Source: a virus. Taken from it: a stretch of 25,908 bases of DNA. The translations under genes were made by a program, and so were the position numbers. Below, piece after piece: positions 19,468 to 25,908 of the stretch (the first letter of the stretch is position 1; each line of letters begins with the position of its first letter). The notes beneath the pieces are model-generated. The model was not told the origin of the DNA. It did no database searches and was given only the letters and a program-made list of their open reading frames with translations. The stretch covers positions 1 to 25,908 of the IMG/VR virus record IMGVR_UViG_3300025326_000185, one strand, 5' to 3'.

Positions 19468-21971
19468 TGGCACGGCCTCTGCCCAGCGTTCCGCTGTCGC
19501 CGATGACGGGCGGCATAGAGCGCCGAGAGGCGAAGGCCAAGGGCCACCAGGCGGCCGAGGGCGAAAACGTCTACGAGACGAACGGAGAGATCCGGCGTAG
19601 AGACGCAATCGTAGCCCTCGCCGCCGGTCCCGTGTTCATGTACCCCGCCGAGCAGTGCGTGGTCATGGACTTCAACTACTCCACCGACACGTTCACCACG
19701 CATGCCGAGCGAAGGCCGTCCGTCACGACTGCGTTTTCTTCCACCCGGCTGCTCTTGATCGGCTGTACGTCGAAGTTCGACGGCGTCGATTGGGCGCACG
19801 TGGCCGAATCCGCAACACTGGCCGCCTCGTGGAGGCACGCCAAGATCAGCCGCGTGGCGGGATGGACCCCGAGCGCATCCTATGGCGGTCACACATCAGA
19901 CTTCGCGGCTCTGCCATGGGTCCTGGACTCCACGAAGCGCCGCTACGATGGCCGGGTGTCCTCGCTCCAGCGCACAGGCAGGATCGCCTGGCACTCCTCG
20001 GAGATGGTCGATTGGGAACCGGTGTCGATCAATTCTCTGTCTCTGTATTGGGTCGCGCTCGAGCTGACGGCCGAGCCACAAGACCCAGATAACACACCAA
20101 CCAGGGCCCCGGCGGCAGTGGCGGACGCGATCACGATTGAGAGGCCCGGGATCCGCGTTTTTCGGCACGGCAAAGTCACCGGCCTGGTCCCGGTGCGCGG
20201 CAAGGGCGACGCGTTCTTGTTGGTCATGTCCGAGCGCACAGGGCAGGACAGCGGAGGAGGCAAGTCCGCGACCACAAGGGGGCAAGAGAAGGGCGGCCAG
20301 ATCGGCGCCGTGCGCTCGGAATTCACCAAGACCGAGGAGCTTGGCATCGTCGAAGACGAGGGCTCCGGAACGGCGGGCGAGGTCGCTGGACCGTCGTGGA
20401 ACACCACTCCCCCGGGCGGGGCCTCGGCCAACGGAAGCTCTGGTGTCATTACCAAGAACGACGAGAGCTATTCATGGCTCACCGAGTCCGGGACCTATGA
20501 GGGCCAATGGGCCGGCCAGCCCATTCATTCAGACCTGACCCCGTCCGCTGGCTCCGCGTCTGGAGTGACCTTCGCGACACAGCTCAATCCAGAGAACAGC
20601 CTGGAAGACTGCGTGATCGAATGCACTCAGCGGGTCACCGGCCCGCTTGTTGGTGAGAAGAGAAGGATCGTCACCCATGCGGTGGGTGGCTCAACGACCT
20701 TGGCCGTGCATCCGGCCTGGTCCGCCACGCCAAACGCGAACAATCGGTTCAGGATCTTGGGCTCTCCGTTCTTCGCGCGCATCATTGAACCGCATGTAGA
20801 CGCCAACTCCTCTGCGAAGGCCATCGAGACCTTCGAGGTAGACTCCAGCGGGGAGCACATCCTCAACACCTCGCCAGCAGAGGCATACGGAGACCGACGA
20901 CGACTTGCGGATACGTCCCTCGACAGCAAGAACATCAACTTCGAGCTCGTGCGCGAGGCGCGGTTCGAGATGCAAGGGAATGCCCAGTGGTCTGCGTGCT
21001 GGGACACGATATCGCGCGAACACCTGCTTGCGTCTGGTGTGTGCGGCCCTGTGCGGTGGGACGGCCGATCCCTGCGCCGCCTCGAAGCCCTCGCGGATCC
21101 AGACAGCGCCATGGTGCAGATGTGGACCGGAGTCTTGCGCGACATGGCCCCAGAACAGAACACGCCAGATCTCACCCCGGGCTCTTTCCTTCGTAGCGAG
21201 CCACCGGCCGGTAGGTTCATCGTGGACTACTCTGGCCGTCTGGTGATCGCGGGCGTGTCGGCAGACCCCAACAGGATCTATTGGTCGGCCCCTGGCGGAG
21301 CGAACAACCTGTGGCCGCGGGTCTACGAGGCCCTGATCCGGGCCAACAGCAACCAGCCAATCGCGGGTATGAGGGTCTTCGGCGGCGAGCTTGTTGTGTG
21401 GACGCCCTCGCAGGTCTTCTCGAGCGGCCCGCCTGACAATGAGGGCATGTTCTACTTCGCTCCCAAGTCTTCCGGTGTGGGGTTTTCCAATCACGCAGGG
21501 GTGGGAGAGCTCTCCTACAGGGGCCAGCCGGTCTTGATCGGCCCGAACCCGGATGGAGTGTACGCCTACGCCGGGACCGAGCTCGTTGCTGTTCTCGATG
21601 ATTGGTCCGCGCTGTTGCCGGGCGGGGTCAACAAGGCCGGTCTGGACAGATGCGTTGCGGCTGTGTCGAAGTATGACACGATATACGCCCTCGCCGTCCC
21701 GTCAGCCGGAAGCAACGTGAACGACAGGATCCTGGTGTTCGATTACGTGGACCGGACGTGGTGGGTCTGGACTGCGCCATTCGGCGGCGTCACATCCATG
21801 GCGGTGGATAGGGATTCGGCCGGCCGAGAACGGATCCTGTTCGGGACTTGGGACGGGTTTGTGTGCGAGCTCGCCGGACGTGAGACCGACGACGGCAGGG
21901 CGATCACCGGCCGAGCACGGAGCGTCCCGGCGCGTCCAGCGGCACACACCCACGCCTTCACTGGCCTTTGA
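19467..21971 (+). CDS. Tail nozzle / beta-propeller stabilisation protein (P22 gp10 / T7 gp12-like)
   Basis: 834 aa, near T7 gp12 (794 aa). The N-terminal part threads through the adaptor ring (RREAKAKGHQAAEGENVYETNG). The main body has a long run of propeller-like strands; the C-terminal third shows the recognisable order LVIAGVSADPNRIYWSAPG, FGGELVVWTPSQVF, GVGELSYRGQPVLIGPNPDGVYAY, and NDRILVFDYVDRTWWVW. It would form the hexameric tail nozzle that closes the DNA channel. The C-terminal cap found fused in related proteins is here encoded by the next frame. TAATG joins it to the preceding gene. Confidence 0.75.
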   Translation: MARPLPSVPLSPMTGGIERREAKAKGHQAAEGENVYETNGEIRRRDAIVALAAGPVFMYPAEQCVVMDFNYSTDTFTTHAERRPSVTTAFSSTRLLLIGCTSKFDGVDWAHVAESATLAASWRHAKISRVAGWTPSASYGGHTSDFAALPWVLDSTKRRYDGRVSSLQRTGRIAWHSSEMVDWEPVSINSLSLYWVALELTAEPQDPDNTPTRAPAAVADAITIERPGIRVFRHGKVTGLVPVRGKGDAFLLVMSERTGQDSGGGKSATTRGQEKGGQIGAVRSEFTKTEELGIVEDEGSGTAGEVAGPSWNTTPPGGASANGSSGVITKNDESYSWLTESGTYEGQWAGQPIHSDLTPSAGSASGVTFATQLNPENSLEDCVIECTQRVTGPLVGEKRRIVTHAVGGSTTLAVHPAWSATPNANNRFRILGSPFFARIIEPHVDANSSAKAIETFEVDSSGEHILNTSPAEAYGDRRRLADTSLDSKNINFELVREARFEMQGNAQWSACWDTISREHLLASGVCGPVRWDGRSLRRLEALADPDSAMVQMWTGVLRDMAPEQNTPDLTPGSFLRSEPPAGRFIVDYSGRLVIAGVSADPNRIYWSAPGGANNLWPRVYEALIRANSNQPIAGMRVFGGELVVWTPSQVFSSGPPDNEGMFYFAPKSSGVGFSNHAGVGELSYRGQPVLIGPNPDGVYAYAGTELVAVLDDWSALLPGGVNKAGLDRCVAAVSKYDTIYALAVPSAGSNVNDRILVFDYVDRTWWVWTAPFGGVTSMAVDRDSAGRERILFGTWDGFVCELAGRETDDGRAITGRARSVPARPAAHTHAFTGL

Positions 21972-22261
21972 TTGCGGCGGGCGAGACCGGAGCCAGCGAC
22001 CTGACAATCAAGACGTTCGTCAACCAGAAGCCGTCTGCACAGCAGACATGGATCGGCGAGTTCGACGCAGGCACAGGCCGGCTTGGGACCGGCCTCTACG
22101 GCACAGCCACGGCAGGCACGAGAACCTACAAGACGAGGAAGATCGCCCTTCCGGCGGCGACCCGAGGAGAGAGTCTACAGTACGAGGTCAGCGGAACCGG
22201 ACGGTGGGCGCTCAGGTCCGCGGAGCTCCTCTTGCGCCCGGTGGGACAGCGAAGCAAGTGA
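21968..22261 (+). CDS. Split-off C-terminal domain of the nozzle protein
   Basis: 97 aa. TTG 21968 overlaps the nozzle stop (TTGA); there is no ribosome site. The product (TIKTFVNQKPSAQQTWIGEF, TRTYKTRKIALPAATRGESL, GRWALRSAELLLRPVGQRSK) looks like the last beta domain that usually ends nozzle/propeller proteins. It may be a separate small subunit made by re-initiation, or part of one protein made through a -1 shift or broken by an indel. The domain assignment is by recall of the family layout and is not certain. Confidence 0.55.
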   Translation: MIAAGETGASDLTIKTFVNQKPSAQQTWIGEFDAGTGRLGTGLYGTATAGTRTYKTRKIALPAATRGESLQYEVSGTGRWALRSAELLLRPVGQRSK

Positions 22262-22806
22262 AGCCCGCGCGGCCCCCACAACTCGCGTTCTTCGAGACCG
22301 TGCCGCACAACAACGCGGACGTCTGGACCCCGACGGCGGACACGCTATACATGGTCCCGATCCCGGAGCTGTCGGCTCCGATGTCCGTGGCTGCAATCAA
22401 CCTGTGGCTAGACGTGGGCATGTCTACGGCGAACACGTGTGTTTCGATCTACAGACAGGTCCAAGCAGCCGACGGACGGCGTTGGAGGAGGTTGTGCCGC
22501 CCGGTGGTAAAGCCGGTCTCTGATGACGGGGCCGCGCTATACTTGTTCGATCGAGATGTCGAGCTCGAGGTGGCGGACACGTGCTGTGCGGTAGGGGTTT
22601 CCGTTGACGGCGCAGGGGCCAACCTGTTCGTGGCCAAGAGCGCGATATGGACCTTCAAAGCGCAAACCCTGTCCGCGGTCGGCGAGCACCCGGAAGAAGC
22701 CAGAGCGATCGCGAGCGCATCCACTTGGCGGCCGTCAATTGGCTTGTTGTCCCGCACCGCGCTAGCAATCCGCGGGATGGTCCCGTCAACCGGATGGCGG
22801 TCGTAG
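22258..22806 (+). CDS. Unknown tail or appendage protein
   Basis: 182 aa from GTG 22258, overlapping the previous stop (GTGA). It reads as a beta sandwich: QLAFFETVPHNNADVWTPTA, LYMVPIPELSAPMSVAAINL, CVSIYRQVQAADGRRW, and DTCCAVGVSVDGAGANLFVA. It probably sits on the virion surface as a tail accessory protein, judged by its place between the nozzle and the fibre-like gene. No family match. The last ~50 residues are less regular (SVGEHPEEA-like start, then Arg-rich), and an indel near the end cannot be excluded. Confidence 0.6.
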   Translation: MKPARPPQLAFFETVPHNNADVWTPTADTLYMVPIPELSAPMSVAAINLWLDVGMSTANTCVSIYRQVQAADGRRWRRLCRPVVKPVSDDGAALYLFDRDVELEVADTCCAVGVSVDGAGANLFVAKSAIWTFKAQTLSAVGEHPEEARAIASASTWRPSIGLLSRTALAIRGMVPSTGWRS

Positions 22807-22821
22807 ACTTTGCGTGCGCGC

Positions 22822-22839
22822 CGGGATAGGGTTATCCCG
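22822..22839 (+). promoter_or_regulatory. Hairpin touching a GTG start codon
   Basis: CGGGATA-gggt-TATCCCG: a perfect 7-bp stem with a 4-base loop. Its last G is the first base of the start codon GTG 22839. In RNA it could hide the start and limit translation, or it could be a protein-binding site. No ribosome site precedes it. A weak TAGACT-17-TAGGGT promoter (22804-22832) overlaps it. Confidence 0.4.
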
Positions 22840-23456
22840 TGCCGCTGACTATCCCCAACTCGCTGGCCGACGGGGACGTAATCTCCGCCACCGAACAAAA
22901 CGCCAACTTTTCGGCCTGCGCTGATGCGCTGGGGAACATCGTCAACAGCGACATTTCGTCGGACGCCGGGATCACGTCTGATCGCATGAGCGACAAGTTC
23001 GGCCCGACATGGATCCCCCTGGTCCTGATCCCGCCGGCCATCGCAGCCGGAACCATCGCCCCAGCGACGGAACAGATCGTCCCCGCGGCTACGTCTGCGG
23101 CGCTCGGGGCCTCTTCCGGCACCCGTCTGGCGCGGTTCTATCCGCGGATCAAGGCCGGCCGGCGGGTCGAGCTGGTGTCGATCACGCTGCACGCCAACGG
23201 TGTCACCATCGGCGGGGCTGATTACCCCAAGGTCTGGGTGTACCACAACGCAACCCTCCTCTCCGGCGACGGTGCGACCGTGAACGCCGACAACACCCCC
23301 TTCTACCTCGAGAACAGCAGCCCGCACACCGCCCCCTTGGCCGTCCTACAGAACGGCGATTACCTCGACTTCCACATCGGGTCCTCTGGTGCCGGCGCTC
23401 CGACCATCGGTGTGCTAACCGCGTCGATTTGCATCAAGGGAGAACTGGAGTCCTAA
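22839..23456 (+). CDS. Tail-fibre/appendage-like protein
   Basis: 205 aa from GTG 22839. The opening (IPNSLADGDVISATEQNANF, then ALGNIVNSDISSDAGITSD) is the common head segment of phage fibre or head-fibre proteins that begin 'NxLxDGxxISAxxxNANFxxL'. The rest is a beta-rich C-terminal domain (RRVELVSITLHANGVTIGGA, YPKVWVYHNATLLSGDG). It would attach to the virion as a short fibre or spike that contacts the host. No enzymatic motif seen. A hairpin covers its start codon, and the end shares TAATG with the next gene. Confidence 0.6.
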   Translation: MPLTIPNSLADGDVISATEQNANFSACADALGNIVNSDISSDAGITSDRMSDKFGPTWIPLVLIPPAIAAGTIAPATEQIVPAATSAALGASSGTRLARFYPRIKAGRRVELVSITLHANGVTIGGADYPKVWVYHNATLLSGDGATVNADNTPFYLENSSPHTAPLAVLQNGDYLDFHIGSSGAGAPTIGVLTASICIKGELES

Positions 23457-25195
23457 TGGCCATCAGCGGCAACAGCAGCACCGGTTTTCCGCGCCCACGC
23501 CTCACGACCTCCGCCAGGCGGATCAACGAGTACAACGCGGTCGGACGTTCGCCGGGTGCCACGGTGGCGACACCTGATGCACCACGGGATTCGACGGTCG
23601 ATCAGTCTCAGCGCCCACGCGTACAGCCGTTCGGCAACGCCCCGGTCCAGGTACCAGGCACGAGGATCCTCCCCACCCAACCCAACGCGACCCCCGGGGC
23701 CAGGCCGGCCGGAGCTCCAGTCCCATACCCCGGCACGCTCAACAGAGAACCGGAGCCCGTCGGCGCTTGGTCGTCCGCCGGACCGCGCACCAGGGACGAG
23801 GCCGAGGAGGCCAGAGGTCGAGTGGGTGTTGGTGGGGGCTGGTACCGCGCCCGCGCCTACGATCAAAGCGGCGAGCTCCAGAAGACCATGAGGCCGAGGA
23901 TCGGTGGCGCCGCAACCGCGGGGACCATGGGCCACACCGAGGCCCTGGCTGGCGGGATGCAGGAGGCGGCCGGGACGCCGAGAGTGAACGACGAGTTCCG
24001 CCGGCGGGCGGCTGAGGCCCAGAGAGGGCAACCGCTCACCGGAACCGTGGCCGATAGCGGAGCACCCACCGCCAGCTCGACGCCGGAGCCAGCTCAGGAT
24101 GCGCCCGTCTACGGGACCAGCAATCAGCACCTCCAGGCCGATACCGGAGAGGACACCCCAGAGGCCGACGACACCGGGGGGACAGCCGTCAGCAACGTGG
24201 ACATTGGCGCCGCCGAGGCTCCGGACATTATTGCCACGCTTTTTACCACGGATTCAGGATACATCAGAGCTGCACAGTCGATGGGATTGGATATAGATCC
24301 TGGCGAGTGGGAGAAGCCAACCGAAGAATGGTCAAGCGCCCAATGGGATGCTGCCCGTTACGTCTACGATCACCTCGACGAGGGCGCCGACAAGCAGGCC
24401 GTTGGTGCGCTACTCTACAAGCGACAAAAAGAACTCGTTGACAACATCGCCACGCAGAGCGGGGTCACAGATCCGGGCCAGCGCCAACTGGTCCAGGCCA
24501 TGGACAACGATCCCAGGTGGGAGGTGGACTCCAACGGCAACATCGTAGACTCGGACTCCCGTGCCGTTCTTGGGCACATCACCAGGCCGGACGAATGGGT
24601 CGGCGATCTGGCTAGCGCGAGGGACAGGTACTACCAGGCCAACCCGGCAGCTCGGCCGAAAGCAGAGGACCGTGGTGGCAAGTATCGCCAGCTCCTGGAC
24701 GAGCTCGGCGATCCGATGGACTCTGTGGATCCAATCGACACCGAAGGCCTTATTGCTGCGCAGCGGGCGCAAAGAGCGGCCGAGATGGCACGCACGATCC
24801 GCGCCTCGATGGAGGCCGGCGGCCGGGCTGGTATGGGCCCGGAGGCCATGACCGGGCTTCAGGCCGGTGTGCAGCAGCAATCACAGCTCGAGGGGGCGAC
24901 GGCCGACGAGAACACTCGCCTCCAGTCGCAGATCCAGAACAGTCAACAAGCCATGGAGGCGTGGCGGATGCGGTCTTCTCAGCTCATGCAACTTGCCTCG
25001 ATGGAGCAAGACATGGCGATCAAGGAGATGCTGATCAAAGAAGCCAGGGCGGCGGAAGCCAGATCCAGGGAACACGAGCGGTCGATGATGGAAGCGCAAC
25101 TCGAGGCCCAAACAGAGGCCGCGATGTGGTCCGGCATCGGAGGCGGGGTAGGGTCTATTTTCGGCGGACTCGTCGGAAGGAAGTGGGGGGGGTAG
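23456..25195 (+). CDS. Probable internal virion / ejection protein
   Basis: 579 aa from ATG 23456 at a TAATG junction. Residues 1-200 are Pro/Thr/Gly/Arg-rich and disordered; 240-400 are acidic and helical; 420-560 form long Ala/Gln/Met/Glu coiled coils (QQSQLEGATADENTRLQSQI, QLMQLASMEQDMAIKEMLIK). The C-terminus is a Gly-rich hydrophobic segment, AMWSGIGGGVGSIFGGLVGR. That pattern, with glycines every three or four residues, can pack in membranes and resembles ejection proteins (T7 gp14/P22 gp16-like) that form a channel in the host envelope. Called by architecture and position; no sequence signature. Confidence 0.6.
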   Translation: MAISGNSSTGFPRPRLTTSARRINEYNAVGRSPGATVATPDAPRDSTVDQSQRPRVQPFGNAPVQVPGTRILPTQPNATPGARPAGAPVPYPGTLNREPEPVGAWSSAGPRTRDEAEEARGRVGVGGGWYRARAYDQSGELQKTMRPRIGGAATAGTMGHTEALAGGMQEAAGTPRVNDEFRRRAAEAQRGQPLTGTVADSGAPTASSTPEPAQDAPVYGTSNQHLQADTGEDTPEADDTGGTAVSNVDIGAAEAPDIIATLFTTDSGYIRAAQSMGLDIDPGEWEKPTEEWSSAQWDAARYVYDHLDEGADKQAVGALLYKRQKELVDNIATQSGVTDPGQRQLVQAMDNDPRWEVDSNGNIVDSDSRAVLGHITRPDEWVGDLASARDRYYQANPAARPKAEDRGGKYRQLLDELGDPMDSVDPIDTEGLIAAQRAQRAAEMARTIRASMEAGGRAGMGPEAMTGLQAGVQQQSQLEGATADENTRLQSQIQNSQQAMEAWRMRSSQLMQLASMEQDMAIKEMLIKEARAAEARSREHERSMMEAQLEAQTEAAMWSGIGGGVGSIFGGLVGRKWGG

Positions 25196-25198
25196 AAC

Positions 25199-25908
25199 AT
25201 GGCCGCGCCGGTGAAGCTGCCGAAGGGTTACGGACCAAAGCTGGGACTGGGTTCTTTCGCTACCTCTTTCGCCTCTGGCCTCGACCGGGGGATGGACGCG
25301 GCAACCAGGCAAAGGGAAGAGGAAGAGGAGCGCAAAGCTAGAGAGGCCGAGGCCGCGGAGTCCAAGCGTCGATACGACCTCTTGCGCTCCGACGCTACCT
25401 CCAGGTTCGACATCAGAGCCATAGAGCGGGCCAAAGACCGGGCAACCAAGGACAAAGCGGCCGAGGAGGCCGCGAAGGCCAGCGAGCGCGCAGAGACCCG
25501 ATCAGAGGAGCGGCTGCGGCTGGCCCGAGAGAGCGCAGAGCGCACAGGCCGGACGGCCGACATGGACGTTCAGGTCAAGGCAGCCCGGGCTGCGATGGTC
25601 CCAATCCAGACGCAGATCCGGAAAGCCTCGGAGGTCGCTCGTCGAGCCAAGGAGATGGAAGAGAGCGCTCAAGAGCGCGGCGGGTTCGACGCGGATGTCG
25701 GAATCTGGCTCAGGGATCCAGATGGTCAGTGGGCGGCCGAAGCCAACAAGCACCGTCAGGCGATCGAGGCCGCCGCGGCGGAGCAGGTCTCCCTGTATGA
25801 AGAACTGGCGGCGGCCGGCCGGATCACCAACGAGATCATGCGCTCCGGATCTTCTGCGGGCACCCGCTCACCACAGCAGCAGCCTGGCCAGGCGCCTCCA
25901 GTCGAACC
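25199..25908 (+). CDS. Coiled-coil virion protein, partial (runs off right edge)
   Basis: 236 codons visible from ATG 25199, preceded by a GGGGGGGG ribosome-like purine run that also lies in the previous gene's end; the C-terminus is outside the window. It begins MAAPVKLPKGYGPKLGLGS, then a long Arg/Glu/Ala-rich coiled coil (TRQREEEEERKAREAEAAES, RATKDKAAEEAAKASERAET). It ends in the visible part with Pro/Gln/Ser. It resembles a second internal virion protein paired with the gene before it; the two are translated together. Family not recognised. Confidence 0.7.
   Translation, partial: MAAPVKLPKGYGPKLGLGSFATSFASGLDRGMDAATRQREEEEERKAREAEAAESKRRYDLLRSDATSRFDIRAIERAKDRATKDKAAEEAAKASERAETRSEERLRLARESAERTGRTADMDVQVKAARAAMVPIQTQIRKASEVARRAKEMEESAQERGGFDADVGIWLRDPDGQWAAEANKHRQAIEAAAAEQVSLYEELAAAGRITNEIMRSGSSAGTRSPQQQPGQAPPVE

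Noticed and set aside
21859-22257. Extension of the 22258 gene upstream, reading through the nozzle end in the +1 frame
   Set aside because: The upstream part is Arg/Pro/Thr-rich and overlaps two better genes. GTG 22258 with a GTGA overlap explains the start.
11442-22839. ATAGGG-type motif in spacers at about 11443, 17023 and 22826 as a common phage promoter
   Set aside because: Six matching bases are too few, the flanks differ and the motif also occurs in coding sequence.

Overview
The window is a stretch of a GC-rich, tailed double-stranded DNA phage genome, most probably podovirus-like. It carries a large terminase, a P22-like portal, a scaffold-like protein, a major capsid protein, a head-tail adaptor, a nozzle/propeller-like tail protein and coiled-coil proteins that look like internal virion proteins. 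No tape-measure or sheath gene is visible. There is no integrase, transposase, rRNA, CRISPR array or recognisable tRNA. Shine-Dalgarno sites (AGGAGG, GGAGG) and frequent GTG starts fit a high-GC bacterial host, which cannot be named from this sequence. Both ends of the window cut through genes.

Layout. 1-570: an AAA+ ATPase gene leaves the left edge on the minus strand. It diverges from an unrecognised plus-strand gene across a spacer holding a perfect 8+8 inverted repeat, a second inverted repeat and an 18-bp tandem repeat. 571-3171: two unknown genes, a DRB0094-type RNA ligase and a 34-residue membrane peptide, all coupled by overlapping stop and start codons. 3154-3753 (minus): a dNMP kinase. 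3823-4299: an HNH nuclease. 4300-4708: a non-coding stretch with a poly-T terminator-like hairpin, an AT tract, GATC clusters and three copies of CGGACC spaced exactly 10 bp apart. It is a speculative origin candidate.

4709-9544: small genes and replication functions. These are a probably frameshifted small protein, a zinc-ribbon-like protein ending in an SSB-type DEDIPF tail, a GroES homologue, a lipoprotein-like protein, and a striking cassette of three consecutive ATGA-coupled cistrons built from 12-bp repeats (SVxx tetrapeptides). They are followed by a small unknown protein, a 26-residue peptide, a phage Dam-type methyltransferase, a DnaB-family helicase and a DUF4406-like protein.

9469-25908: virion genes. 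The large terminase is on the minus strand and overlaps the DUF4406-like gene tail to tail. It diverges from a small membrane protein, then the portal, scaffold, capsid, a Sec-signal-bearing protein, a coiled-coil protein, the adaptor, the nozzle and its apparently split-off C-terminal domain, appendage proteins and two Ala/Gln/Glu-rich proteins follow on the plus strand. The plus strand is tightly packed, so most control is likely by a few promoters plus translational coupling. The best promoter match is TTGACG-17-TAAACT at 13801-13829, between the portal and scaffold genes.

The observations I would look at first are the SVxx repeat cassette, the SSB-tailed zinc-ribbon protein, the possible origin at 4279-4383, the frameshift at 4788-4810 and the signal peptide inside the structural cluster.
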